Below, piece after piece: positions 49,578 to 57,525 of a stretch of DNA of 64,000 bases. The position numbers and the translations under genes are program-made. Under the pieces are notes generated by a model, which worked only from the letters and a program-made list of their open reading frames with translations, was not told where the DNA came from and searched no databases. Numbering within the stretch: the stretch's first letter is position 1; every line of letters starts with the position of its first letter. The DNA comes from Bradyrhizobium algeriense (GTDB lineage: Bacteria; Pseudomonadota; Alphaproteobacteria; Rhizobiales; Xanthobacteraceae): NCBI RefSeq assembly GCF_003062295.1, contig NZ_PYCN01000002.1:558001-622000 (forward strand), in the 5' to 3' direction.

Positions 49578-51140
49578 TCAGATCGCCTTGATGGGCAGGA
49601 AGCGACCGGCGATGACGCGGAGATCCCGCCAGCAGGCCGCGCCGTAGGGGCCGGTCTGCGAAGCCGCGACCGCGACGACGAAGATGATACCGGCCACCAG
49701 CACATAGAGGCCCCCCACGTACCACCAGCCAAGCGCCTGGTCGATTTGCGCGCTGCGGAAGCCATATCGCAACGCCAGTGCGGTTGCGATGCCGATCCCG
49801 ATCGGCATCAGTACGAAGTGGATCAGACGCAACCACATGCCAGTGAGGCTGAAATGCCGGCGCAGCAGGATCACGACGGTGACCATTTGGGCGAGCATGC
49901 CGATGCAGCCGCTCCATCCCGCCGCCTGCCATCCGAAATAAGGCAAGGCGATCGCGCTCGTCGCCAGCGTGAACACTCCCGTGAGCAGCGCGATCAAGGC
50001 ATTCGAACTCGATCGCCCTTGCGCCAGAAGATAGAAAGCAAAGACGTTCGAACTCGATCCAAGGATGCCGGCGATCGACAATATCACCAGCACACGCTGG
50101 GCCTCGGCAGCCACTTCGGCGCCGGTCCACATATGAAGCAACGGGCCGGCTACGGGGATCAGGCCGCCAAGTGCACTCGCGGCGAGCACGTTGAGGATCC
50201 AGGAAGAGCGGAACAGGAGATCGGCCTTGCGATCGTCAGTCTCTTTTTGTAGCGCGCTAAAGAACGGGAAGAGGATTTCGCTGACCTTCAGCACGCCGAT
50301 ATACACGGCTTCTTCCAGCCGCTGCGCAATCGTGTAAAAACCCACGAACTGCGGCGGCAGTAAAGCTCCGAGCAAATAACGATCCGCTTGTACCGCTATG
50401 AGCGCACCGCCCTGTGCGGCCAGTTGCCAGCTACCCAGCTTGACCAGATTACCGAGCGCGCCGCGATCGATCGCCGGGCGCGCCATCCAATCGCCTATGA
50501 CGTGCCGGGACCATCCGAAGGCCAGAAGCAGGGTCGTCGCAAAACCTAGCGCCTGACAGCCGAGAAACGTCGAGGCGTGCGGCCAGCGCGGAATGAGCAG
50601 CAGCATCGAACCTGTTGCAACCACGGTACTGATGATGCTGATCGAAGCAACCCTTCGATAGTCCTGGCGCGCCGTAAACAAGGCCAGGAAGATGGCGGAC
50701 AGGCACTGGCACAGCCATCCGGCGCTGGCCAGCACAAATGCAAGTCCCAGATCATCCGCGGACGGCCCGCTCAAATGAAATCCAAGCCGCGCAAGCGGTG
50801 CCCCGGCCAACGCGAAAAGGATCACGATCAAGCCCCCCGCTGCCAATGCCAGCATCGCCGCGGTGGCGAACAGGCGGCGCGCATCGTCGCGCTTGGATGG
50901 CTCCAGCCGCAGGGCGAGTTCCCGCGTCGTCGACAATGCCAGCGTGTTGCTGAACGCCAGAGCGGGCGCAACGCATGCGGTAACGAGACCTGCGACGCCG
51001 AATGCCGCGACACCGAGGCGAAAGACCACGAACGGCAGGACCAGGAGGTTGAGCGCCACGGCGACCGCAAAGGCGACCGCGTTCCAGGCGGAATTACCCA
51101 GCACATCGGCCGAACCTTTTCTTGACGCCGTATCAGCCAT
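49578..51140 (-). CDS. polysaccharide flippase (Wzx / MOP superfamily)
   Basis: A 520-residue integral membrane protein with about fourteen hydrophobic segments spread over the whole length, N-terminal LGNSAWNAVAFAVAVALNLL, and the central YLLGALLPPQFVGFYTIAQR block typical of Wzx-type lipid-linked oligosaccharide flippases. ATG at 51140, weak ribosome site. First gene of the seven-gene minus operon. Its presence implies a Wzx/Wzy-dependent glycan in addition to the ABC-exported one; no clear Wzz chain-length regulator is in the window. Confidence 0.9.
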   Translation of the reverse strand: MADTASRKGSADVLGNSAWNAVAFAVAVALNLLVLPFVVFRLGVAAFGVAGLVTACVAPALAFSNTLALSTTRELALRLEPSKRDDARRLFATAAMLALAAGGLIVILFALAGAPLARLGFHLSGPSADDLGLAFVLASAGWLCQCLSAIFLALFTARQDYRRVASISIISTVVATGSMLLLIPRWPHASTFLGCQALGFATTLLLAFGWSRHVIGDWMARPAIDRGALGNLVKLGSWQLAAQGGALIAVQADRYLLGALLPPQFVGFYTIAQRLEEAVYIGVLKVSEILFPFFSALQKETDDRKADLLFRSSWILNVLAASALGGLIPVAGPLLHMWTGAEVAAEAQRVLVILSIAGILGSSSNVFAFYLLAQGRSSSNALIALLTGVFTLATSAIALPYFGWQAAGWSGCIGMLAQMVTVVILLRRHFSLTGMWLRLIHFVLMPIGIGIATALALRYGFRSAQIDQALGWWYVGGLYVLVAGIIFVVAVAASQTGPYGAACWRDLRVIAGRFLPIKAI

Positions 51141-52090
51141 CAGGCCATCGCACTCTTGCTTGGATCGCGCATCTCATCAGACCGAGCCTGCGCGCAGAAC
51201 CTCCCGAGGCAGCGCGACACGGATCAGCCCATCGGCGCAACCGTCCGAGAGCCAATGAGCTCCCGGGGAACATGTCATACGGCCGAGGACGAGAAGCACA
51301 GGTGTAAGGCAGCCCGCCGAACGGACCGAGGCAGTTGCGAAATCATTGATTTGCCCCTCCCCAGCCTAACTACAGGAGCTGCCGGAATGCCGCAATGCGA
51401 TTGGCGTAAATCGTTGAAATATTGAGGTTAACGGGAGGATGGATCAAGGTCAGCAGACTTGCCGATCACTGATCGCGCGAGCTGGCTTTCGATCTCCGGC
51501 TACGCCCTCTCTTAGTTAAAGCCACCGCAGCCGGGTCTTTGCCCTCTTCCTCTGGCGTAGGATCGCGGTCAGCTGGTGGGGTCCTTAGGGCGTTAGGTGC
51601 GTCATGCGGACGACCCGTCAGCATCAAGGTGAAACTGGGGATAGCGGTACTGCTCCAACTGGCTATAACCTTCCCGTATTCGGCGCAAGTTGCCCCACCG
51701 CTATCACGCGCGCGCAGATCGCGTAAACCGCGCCGCAATGAGTGCAATTGAAATCCTCGCGGGTTCCTGCTGTGCAGACCTTGAACCATGCTCAGAAATA
51801 TGCGGCTCGTCAGCTTTAAAGCGGACAACGCGTCATCAAATTTTACAAGAGGTAAAGCCCTCCACGCGCGGCGAACTTGAAATTACAGAAATTAACTGCA
51901 GGCGCGGCGCATTCGGTTCCCGCGCGGAAACGGTGTAGGTGGCTTGGTGGTAGCCTTATCAGCCCCGCTTCATAGGTCCGCGGCCCTGTGGGCATTGAAC
52001 AAGGAGTTGGAAATCGGCGCCAGATCGTTATTGTTTTAGTCAGACCGGTCTGCCCTCCCATGCGAAAATCCAGAAAAACAAGGTTTCTCA
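51141..52090. other. 950-base intergenic region between the polysaccharide locus and the CoA transferase
   Basis: Apart from the small gene on the minus strand at 51466-51624 I see no coding feature. From about 51996 the sequence matches the start of the decayed CoA-transferase copy at 35744, so the conserved promoter/leader of the CoA transferase is in 51996-52090. Confidence 0.5.
51466..51624 (-). CDS. small hypothetical protein with RDPTPEEEGKDPAAVAL motif
   Basis: A 52-residue frame from ATG 51624. The stretch DRDPTPEEEGKDPAAVAL is one I recognise from short conserved alphaproteobacterial proteins that continue with a Gly/Lys-rich GGLKGGKARA tail; here the tail is replaced by TKRGRSRRSKASSRDQ and the front is shortened, so it may be a degraded member. 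No function known. Ribosome site weak. Confidence 0.45.
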   Translation of the reverse strand: MLTGRPHDAPNALRTPPADRDPTPEEEGKDPAAVALTKRGRSRRSKASSRDQ

Positions 52091-53284
52091 ATGCCTTTCC
52101 CCCGCGCTTCGCAGGCCCTTTCCCGCTTCACCGTGCTCGATCTGACCCGCGTTCGCTCCGGGCCCACCTGTGTGCGGCAACTGGCGGACTGGGGCGCCAA
52201 CGTCATCAAGATCGATGCGCTGCTGGAAGACGGCGGCGGCGAGCAGCCGGGCGGCCCGCGCCGGGGCTCGGATTTCCAGAATTTGCACCGCAACAAGCGG
52301 GCCATGACGCTGAACCTGAAGGACCCCAAGGGCCTCGAAGTGTTCAAGCGCCTCGCGGAACAGGCCGACGTCGTGGTCGAAAATTTTCGCCCCGACGTGA
52401 AGGCCAAACTCGGCATCGACTATGAGAGCCTGCGCCAGATCAACCCGCGCATCGTCTATGGCAGCATCTCCGGCTTCGGCCAGGATGGCCCCTATCACAA
52501 GCGGCCGGGCTTCGATCAGATCGCGCAGGGCATGGGCGGGCTGATGTCGATCACCGGCGCGCCCGGTGAGGGTCCGATGCGAGTCGGCATCCCCGTCGCA
52601 GATCTCACTGCCGGGCTGTTCTGCGCGCTTGGCATCCTCACCGCGCTGCTGGAGCGCGACGTTTCCGGCGAGGGCCAGTGGGTGCAGACCTCGCTGTTGC
52701 AGGCGCAGATCTTCATGCTGGATTTCCAGGCCTCGCGCTGGCTGATGGAACAGGACGTGGCCAAGCAGGCCGGCAACAATCATCCGACCTCGATTCCGAC
52801 CGGCGTGTTCAAGACCTCCGACGGCTACATCAACATCGCCACGACAGGCGGGCGGATCTGGGAACGCTGCGCGCAGGCGATCGGCGCGCCCGAACTCGTC
52901 ACCAACCCCGATTACGCCACCGCGCCCGCGCGCTCGAAGAACCGCGACGCGCTGAACGAAGCGATCGGCAGGCTCACCGAAAGGAAATCGACGGAAACCT
53001 GGGTCAGGGAATTGAATGAGGCTGGCGTGCCCTGCGGCCCGATCTATTCGATCGACCAGATGTTCGACGACGCCCAGGTCAAGCACCTCGGCATCGCCCA
53101 GCACGTGCCGAACGACGAGAACCGACACATCCAGCTCGTCGGCCAGCCGGTGACGCTGTCGCGCACGCCTAGCAGCATGGCCGCGCGTCCGCCGGAGTTC
53201 GGCGAGCAGACTGAGGAAGTGCTGGCCGAGTTCGGTTTCGGCAAGGATGAGATTGCCGAGTTACGCCAGCGCAAGGTGGTGTGA
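52091..53284 (+). CDS. CaiB/BaiF-family (class III) CoA transferase
   Basis: A 397-residue class III CoA transferase, of the type of formyl-CoA:oxalate or succinyl-CoA:dicarboxylate transferase. N-terminal [20 protein letters not shown] and [56 protein letters not shown] (with the active-site Asp region), and GSISGFGQDGPYHKRPGFD are characteristic. The exact acid substrate cannot be read off. ATG 52091 with AAGG upstream. A decayed copy of the same gene lies 16.25 kb to the left in the same orientation, so the pair forms long direct repeats around the second polysaccharide module. Confidence 0.94.
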   Translation: MPFPRASQALSRFTVLDLTRVRSGPTCVRQLADWGANVIKIDALLEDGGGEQPGGPRRGSDFQNLHRNKRAMTLNLKDPKGLEVFKRLAEQADVVVENFRPDVKAKLGIDYESLRQINPRIVYGSISGFGQDGPYHKRPGFDQIAQGMGGLMSITGAPGEGPMRVGIPVADLTAGLFCALGILTALLERDVSGEGQWVQTSLLQAQIFMLDFQASRWLMEQDVAKQAGNNHPTSIPTGVFKTSDGYINIATTGGRIWERCAQAIGAPELVTNPDYATAPARSKNRDALNEAIGRLTERKSTETWVRELNEAGVPCGPIYSIDQMFDDAQVKHLGIAQHVPNDENRHIQLVGQPVTLSRTPSSMAARPPEFGEQTEEVLAEFGFGKDEIAELRQRKVV

Positions 53285-53306
53285 TTCGAAGTTTCGTAGA
53301 TGGTCC

Positions 53307-53467
53307 GATCGCAACGATGCGCGCGGGATTGCGCAGCTGATGCGGCTGGGCTGGTTCCGACCGGTGCATTGCAAGTCGTTGAGCGAAGAGACGCGGGCGA
53401 CACTGACGGCCCGCAAGTTGGTGCAATCGAAGCTTCGCGACGTGGAGAACAGCCTGCGCGGATCCAA
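53307..53467 (+). pseudogene. internal fragment of an IS110-family transposase
   Basis: The plus frame reads DRNDARGIAQLMRLGWFRP, VHCKSLSEETRATLTARKL and VQSKLRDVENSLRG, the KTDRNDARG region characteristic of IS110 (DEDD) transposases. Both ends of the gene are missing. It begins 22 bases after the CoA-transferase stop. Confidence 0.82.
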
Positions 53468-53900
53468 AAGGCTAAAAGTATTTCACTGTTTCGGAGGGCC
53501 TGGCGGTCTTACTTCTTCTGATCGGACGGCGCGCGTTCATCGCATCCCCCGAGGAAATCGAGCGGGTCGTTTTGACGACCTCGCACAACACTTGTCGGGA
53601 CCATTTCGAAACCGCGCCAGCTTGAGTCGGGCAATCGGTACGGAGTTGCTGAGTGGCGCCAGCGGTTGGAATTATAGCCAACCTTTCGCTTATGCAGTGC
53701 GAAGCCTTCAGAGATTTTGAAACAGCCATCCCCGACTGGCGCGCGTTTCGGGACTCGTTGCCCTGGCCGACGCCGTAGGGCTTGTTGTGCCGCGAACCAA
53801 CTTCTCGGTCAATCCGGTAGTTCTCAGACACTCGCAATCGTGAATTGGGGCGCCGCGCGCCGGTGCTACCCTCGCCATTGGACGACCAGAGGAGGACGCC
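53468..53900. other. gene-poor stretch with one repeat copy
   Basis: No recognisable gene. It contains the first copy of a 69-base repeat (53714-53782). Immediately before 53901 there is a strong ribosome-binding site, AGAGGAGG. Confidence 0.5.
53714..53782 (+). repeat. 69-bp dispersed direct repeat, copy 1
   Basis: From ATTTTGAAAC to GTAGGGCT this matches 56197-56265 at about 65 of 69 positions, with the core CCCCGACTGGCGCGCGTTTC identical. Flanks are unrelated. It looks like a small dispersed element. Confidence 0.85.
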
Positions 53901-54080
53901 ATGGTGCGGGATCCTTGGATGGTAGCTGCAGCTCTATTCGCTTTTGGCATGATCGCCTGGATTCTCGTAGCGGAGCACCCTCAGAGCCCGGTCTGGAGGG
54001 AAGCGTCCCAATCCTTGAGTGCCGATCCTGACTTGCGATTAATATCTGAGCATAGCGAATTCATGCGGACAGAACGCTGA
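53901..54080 (+). CDS. small hypothetical membrane protein
   Basis: A 59-residue protein with ATG 53901 behind AGAGGAGG six bases upstream, the best ribosome site in this region. Residues 6-24 (WMVAAALFAFGMIAWILVA) form one transmembrane helix followed by a polar tail. Its TGA is directly followed by the GTG start of a lipoprotein-like gene, so the two form an operon. Function unknown. Confidence 0.62.
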   Translation: MVRDPWMVAAALFAFGMIAWILVAEHPQSPVWREASQSLSADPDLRLISEHSEFMRTER

Positions 54081-54317
54081 GTGAAGCGGCTAGTGATAAT
54101 CATGATAACCAAGCCCGCATTAGCGACGATGGCTTTCATGGTGCTGCCAGCGTGCGCATCCGATCCGCGACCAGCGGTTAGCGGGGCGGTCGCGGACAGC
54201 GTGCCGACGTGGTTAGGGGGAATGCCGAAGGGGGTGCCGCCCCGACCGGGGACTCCGGAATATGACGCGTGGCAAAAGAAGCGCTCCGAAGAGGCCGCAA
54301 CAATCAAGTCGAGATAG
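54081..54317 (+). CDS. small lipoprotein-like hypothetical protein
   Basis: A 78-residue protein starting with GTG immediately after the stop of the previous gene. A hydrophobic N terminus (ATMAFMVLPAC) ends in a lipobox-like LPAC with Cys25, so it is probably a lipoprotein. The mature part contains VPTWLGGMPKGVPPRPGTP and EYDAWQKKRSEEA, a pattern I recall from short Bradyrhizobium hypotheticals. Function unknown. Confidence 0.6.
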   Translation: MKRLVIIMITKPALATMAFMVLPACASDPRPAVSGAVADSVPTWLGGMPKGVPPRPGTPEYDAWQKKRSEEAATIKSR

Positions 54318-54390
54318 GCCAGTCCTTTGCAGCGCCACAAGAACGCGACAATTAGGATCTTACCTCCGCGCGCGCTGGAATCTCGGGTGC

Positions 54391-54437
54391 GACTATGAGT
54401 CGGGCCAAACCAGCCGGGATTCCATCGGGCAATAGGC
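54391..54437 (+). repeat. 47-bp inverted-repeat arm, left copy
   Basis: GACTATGAGTCGGGCCAAAC through GGGCAATAGGC matches the reverse complement of 55049-55095 at all but a few positions. The ATG at 54395 opens a frame M-S-R-A-K-P-A-G-I-P-S-G-N-R. A perfect hairpin follows directly. The right copy has the same order (ATG, same 14-codon frame with two changes, hairpin). Confidence 0.88.
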
Positions 54438-54468
54438 GGCCCCAGCACGACAGCGCTGGGGCCGTTTT
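54437..54468 (+). terminator. rho-independent terminator
   Basis: CGGCCCCAGC (54437-54446) pairs perfectly with GCTGGGGCCG (54455-54464) around an eight-base loop and is followed by TTTT. It lies 120 bases after the lipoprotein-like gene and at the end of the left 47-bp repeat arm, so it may end either the small operon or a short leader transcript. Confidence 0.72.
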
Positions 54469-54540
54469 CCATCTTTGCGTCTCGCGCTTGCCTCCAGTTG
54501 GAGTTCCCCGGGCGGGGAGACGTCAGAGCGCAAATCAGGC

Positions 54541-54824
54541 TGGAGCCGTGAGTTTGACGAGCCGATCGTGCTGGCGGCCGGCAGAAAGCTTGCGACCTTG
54601 CGCGACGCGACGAACCACATAACCGGCCTGCTAAAGAAGGAAGCCGCTTTGCCGGAATGGCAAGCCGCGATCGAGGCGCTAATGCTGGTGGTCGAACAGC
54701 GTGGACCAAAGATGTCCGCTCGAATCGGCGTGATGCGAGCATTGAACCGCGGGCAGGTTCGGGAGTTTAATCCCTCGCGGGAAGAACATCACCGGGGCGG
54801 AGAAAGCTCAAGAGGGACCTATGA
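54541..54824 (+). pseudogene. frameshifted small hypothetical (DUF982-like pattern)
   Basis: The frame reads SREFDEPIVLAAGRKLATLR, DATNHITGLLKKEAALPEWQ, AAIEALMLVVEQRGP and ARIGVMRALNR, a short rhizobial-type protein. Relatives I recall start MSR-F and end GKRKLKRD. Here codon 1 is TGG, not ATG (an upstream TTG at 54475 is in frame), and a one-base deletion near 54793-54800 shifts the tail; in the shifted frame GRRKLKRDL ends at TGA 54822-54824, overlapping the next ATG. As it stands the frame runs on to 54924. Probably a recent pseudogene. Confidence 0.5.
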
Positions 54825-54919
54825 AGTCCTACTGGCTCATGGCTATCCCCGGCTTGATCCTGTGTGCGACTGCAGGCGCCATTCTGATGGGAATGATCCT
54901 AATCGTTTCTCCGAACTGA
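54821..54919 (+). CDS. 32-residue single-pass membrane peptide
   Basis: ATG 54821 with AGAGGG seven bases upstream opens a 32-residue frame, M-K-S-Y-W then a continuous hydrophobic helix (LMAIPGLILCATAGAILMGM) and a short tail VSPN. The start would overlap the ancestral stop of the previous gene as ATGA, a sign of translational coupling. Function unknown; a small membrane-inserted regulator or stabiliser is possible. Confidence 0.5.
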   Translation: MKSYWLMAIPGLILCATAGAILMGMILIVSPN

Positions 54920-55016
54920 CGTGACAGTTTGGATCTACGTCGATACGGGCAAGTAGGTTGGCGACCCTGACCATCTCAAGGTGTTCGGGAGGTCGGAAGT
55001 AGGCCAGTAAAGCCAA

Positions 55017-55049
55017 CAGCCTCAGCGCGGGGCTGCTGCGCTGAGGCTG
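55017..55049 (-). repeat. perfect 12-bp hairpin at the end of the right repeat arm
   Basis: CAGCCTCAGCGC (55017-55028) pairs with GCGCTGAGGCTG (55038-55049) around nine bases. Read on the minus strand it follows the right 47-bp arm exactly as the terminator hairpin follows the left arm, although the stem sequences differ. Only a weak T-rich run follows. Confidence 0.65.
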
Positions 55050-55095
55050 CCTATTGCCCGATGGAATCCCGGCTGGTTTGGTCCGAGCCATAGTC
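55049..55095 (-). repeat. 47-bp inverted-repeat arm, right copy
   Basis: Reverse complement of the arm at 54391-54437 with three or four changes. On the minus strand ATG at 55091 opens M-A-R-T-K-P-A-G-I-P-S-G-N-R. The two arms face each other and enclose the frameshifted hypothetical gene and the 32-residue peptide gene (704 bases end to end). Confidence 0.88.
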
Positions 55096-55240
55096 GCCAG
55101 CCGAGGTTCCGACATGAGAAGCCAAACCACTAACTGTTGCTTTCTCGTGGCAGCGCCGGGGGAAGCGTGACACGGGACGTCGAAACTTGATGCATTATGG
55201 CGGGCCTGAAGTTACATCTTCCCGGGATCGGGCACTTTTC

Positions 55241-55822
55241 ATGACGAACTATTTCGTTGAACTGTTCCAAACGTGGGGGCACCTGTCGCCCAGCTCGGCC
55301 TTAGCGCTTGGGCTGTTTTTTGCTATGGCCGCGTTCATCGTTTTTCCGCGGACCGTGTTCATTGTCACCGCCGGCGCCACGTTCGGACTTTGGGCGGCGC
55401 CCATCATTCTCGTGGGAGGGACGGCGGGATGCGTTCTGGCGTTCTTACTGTCGCGCTATGTCGCTTCCAACTGGGTAAGGCGGAAGCTGGAACGAAAGCC
55501 GGAGCTGATTGCTATTGCTCGAGCTGTCGATGATGACGGCTGGCGCATTATCGCATTGATGCGCTTAGGCGTTTCAGTGCCTGGCTCGCTACAAAATTAC
55601 CTTTTCGGCCTTACAAGGATAGACCTACCGACGTTTGCAATCTCGACGTTTATATTCACAAGCCCCCAGATATTTTTGTTCACATTTCTCGGCGCCACCG
55701 GGCGGGCTTCATTGCTTGACAATCAACCACTCAGCTTCACGCTCGCGACGATTGTACTCATCGTCGCAATCATGGCGCTTATCTCCTGGCGGGTAAAGCA
55801 GATCCTCCGGGTGAAGCTGTAG
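55241..55822 (+). CDS. DedA/TVP38-family (VTT domain) membrane protein
   Basis: A 193-residue protein from ATG 55241 (frame open from 55187). Hydrophobic segments cover most of the length; FIVTAGATFGLWAAPIILVG near residue 45 and the LMRLGVSVPGSLQNYLFGLT region near 110-125, with the conserved Gly/Pro/Asn, are typical of SNARE-associated VTT proteins. Family members act in membrane lipid flipping or homeostasis. It has no operon partner here. A hairpin terminator lies about 200 bases downstream. Confidence 0.82.
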   Translation: MTNYFVELFQTWGHLSPSSALALGLFFAMAAFIVFPRTVFIVTAGATFGLWAAPIILVGGTAGCVLAFLLSRYVASNWVRRKLERKPELIAIARAVDDDGWRIIALMRLGVSVPGSLQNYLFGLTRIDLPTFAISTFIFTSPQIFLFTFLGATGRASLLDNQPLSFTLATIVLIVAIMALISWRVKQILRVKL

Positions 55823-56024
55823 GCGACTATGCGGCCAATTTACCGACCGACTTGCTGATCAGGACCGAGAACTAGCCCCATCAATCGTGCCCGACCTTGA
55901 TGATATGATTTGGCAGCCCGTCACTGTGTCGCATGCGGTGTAATCTAGCGGCATGCCGAAATGCGGTCGCCGAAGTTTTCCTTGAACCTTTTGGGAGTCG
56001 GATAAGACGAATGCTCTGAAAGCA

Positions 56025-56046
56025 CGCCCTCCAAGGGCGGGGTTTT
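56025..56046 (+). terminator. rho-independent terminator-like hairpin
   Basis: CGCCCT (56025-56030) and AGGGCG (56034-56039) form a stem with a three-base loop, followed by GGG and TTTT. It is the first such signal after the DedA-like gene, about 200 bases downstream of its stop. Confidence 0.55.
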
Positions 56047-56196
56047 CGCCTCGTGGTTTCCTGTTTAGAAAACCGCCGCCAGCCTGACTTGAAACCGCCA
56101 GCTGCCTGACGCGAAACCGCCCCGTAGGGGCGCCAGAATCCACGCATGTTCTGGACAGGTCTTGCCATCGGAGTAGCTGTCAGTTTTGCATCAGAA

Positions 56197-56265
56197 ATTT
56201 TGAAACGACCAGCCCCGACTGGCGCGCGTTTCGGGACTCGTTGCCCTGGCCGACGCCATAGGGCT
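56197..56265 (+). repeat. 69-bp dispersed direct repeat, copy 2
   Basis: Second copy of the 69-base element at 53714-53782, same orientation, about 2.5 kb away, differing at four positions. It lies inside a reading frame that would otherwise encode a small membrane protein. Confidence 0.85.
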
Positions 56266-56310
56266 CCGCGCCATGCCATGCCAAACACTCCGATTTCAGG
56301 GGCTGGGGAT

Positions 56311-56526
56311 ATGATTGACATAGTAAAGCGGCGGCTGCGGTCGATCCGCCATGCCTTCAGGCTCGCGGTCATCGAGTATGGTGATCTGCTCGCTGAGAAC
56401 ATCGCCAAAGAAGCGGTAAGGGCTGGGAAAGCCCAGCCAAAGAGATTTCAGAAACCGACTGAGCCGCATGCGTTGGATTCGGTATCGATCGACAGAGAGC
56501 GCGCCATGAAGGCCCGCTCGACTTGA
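56311..56526 (+). CDS. small basic hypothetical protein
   Basis: A 71-residue frame from ATG 56311 with GGGG upstream. It begins MIDIVKRRLRSIRHAFRLAV and continues with a charged helix (YGDLLAENIAKEAVRAGK) and a Lys/Pro-rich tail. Codon use is plausible, but no family is recognised and it ends right at an IS110 remnant, so it could be a fragment. Confidence 0.4.
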   Translation: MIDIVKRRLRSIRHAFRLAVIEYGDLLAENIAKEAVRAGKAQPKRFQKPTEPHALDSVSIDRERAMKARST

Positions 56527-56527
56527 T

Positions 56528-56678
56528 TTCCCAGATGTGAAGGCCGGGCGAACGGAACCAGGCGATCAACGCCTCCGCTTCGCTGGCCAGCTTGACCTCG
56601 CGCAAAATCTTGCCGTTGGCGTCAACAACACACGCTTGAGTATTCCAATGACACGTCGATTCCGGCATACTGGTTCAT
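56528..56678 (-). pseudogene. N-terminal fragment of an IS110-family transposase
   Basis: From ATG 56678 the minus frame reads MNQYAGIDVSLEYSSVCVVD and ANGKILREVKLASEAEAL, the RuvC-like start of IS110 transposases with the first catalytic Asp in GIDVS. Homology stops after about 50 codons near 56528. Together with the internal fragment at 53307-53467 it marks decayed IS110 elements on both sides of the small-gene cluster. Confidence 0.85.
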
Positions 56679-56856
56679 GGTCGTTCCTCAATGATGCTTG
56701 GAGCGGGCTTGCCCGACTCCGTTCAACACCATCAATCTGAGCGACGACCGCCCATCTGCCTAGGATAGCAAGCCGCGAGCGAGCGCGCCACCACATAGCG
56801 CCGTAGCGAGCGAGCGGCGACCGCGGCTAGGTCGGCGCGTTACCCCACCTACGAGC

Positions 56857-57525
56857 TCACTTCAGCGCCGCCGTCGCGAGCGCGTGCTCGACGCAATTGT
56901 TCACATGGGCGCGCAGCGTTTCAGCGGCAGCGGCCGCATCTCGCTTCAACGCGGCCTCGAGCAGCGCCTTGTGCTGGGCGGCGGGCTCGCTGCCGCGATA
57001 GCTGAACGCGATGATCTGGTAGCGGAAATATTTGTCGAACACCAAGGCATGCGTCTCCATCAGCATGCGCGAGCCGCAATTGGAGATCAGCGCCTGATGG
57101 AATTCGCCGTCATAGCGCTTCCACTGTTCCAGCTCGCCGAGGCCGGTTTCCATCAGCCGCTCGGTTGACGCCAGCTTGTGATGGGCGGAGACCACGCGCC
57201 CTTCCCACTCGACATCGGCATTGGCGAACGACACGCCCATTGCATGCTGCTCCAGCAGCAGCCGAAGCTCCGCAAGCTCCCGCAAGTTTCCGGCCGAGAT
57301 CGGCGCCACCTCGAAGCCGCGCCTGCCCTCGGCCAGCACAAAGCCCTCCGCGGCCAGCCGGCTGAGGATTTCGCGCAGCGTCGAGACGCTGACGCCGTAA
57401 TCCTCCTTGAGGCCTTCCAGCCGGAGCTTCTGTCCCGGGCGGAGCCGGCCGAACACGATGTCGGTGCGGATGCGGCGATAGCCGTCATCGCCGACCGCTT
57501 CCTGCTCTTCCGTTCGTCTCGGCAA
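56857..57525 (-). CDS. GntR-family transcriptional regulator (FCD/FadR type)
   Basis: A 222-residue regulator: N-terminal winged helix (GYRRIRTDIVFGRLRPGQKL, then DYGVSVSTLREILSRLAAEG) and an all-helical FCD ligand domain (ELAELRLLLEQHAM to the C terminus). The best start is TTG at 57525, inside a short remnant of another gene (HigA-like), so the normal 5' end may be lost or altered. GntR/FCD proteins usually repress a nearby catabolic operon; here the purine genes at 61.7-63.9 kb are candidates, but a recombinase-bearing segment now lies between. Ligand unknown. Confidence 0.87.
   Translation of the reverse strand: MPRRTEEQEAVGDDGYRRIRTDIVFGRLRPGQKLRLEGLKEDYGVSVSTLREILSRLAAEGFVLAEGRRGFEVAPISAGNLRELAELRLLLEQHAMGVSFANADVEWEGRVVSAHHKLASTERLMETGLGELEQWKRYDGEFHQALISNCGSRMLMETHALVFDKYFRYQIIAFSYRGSEPAAQHKALLEAALKRDAAAAAETLRAHVNNCVEHALATAALK

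Larger units (their letters stand above)
55823..56310. other. gene-poor stretch with terminator and repeat copy
   Basis: No convincing gene. A frame at 56146 begins MFWTGLAIGVAVSFASEI and then runs through the second 69-bp repeat copy, so a small membrane-protein gene may have been interrupted there. Confidence 0.45.

Noticed and set aside
52088..53128. Minus-strand 346-codon frame opposite the CoA transferase
   Set aside because: The plus strand holds a complete, motif-bearing CoA transferase; the reverse frame is a high-GC shadow.
56146..56526. Single 126-codon gene from ATG 56146
   Set aside because: The frame passes through the 69-bp dispersed repeat, so the two ends are more likely separate remnants or genes; only the 3' part (from 56311) is listed as a possible gene.
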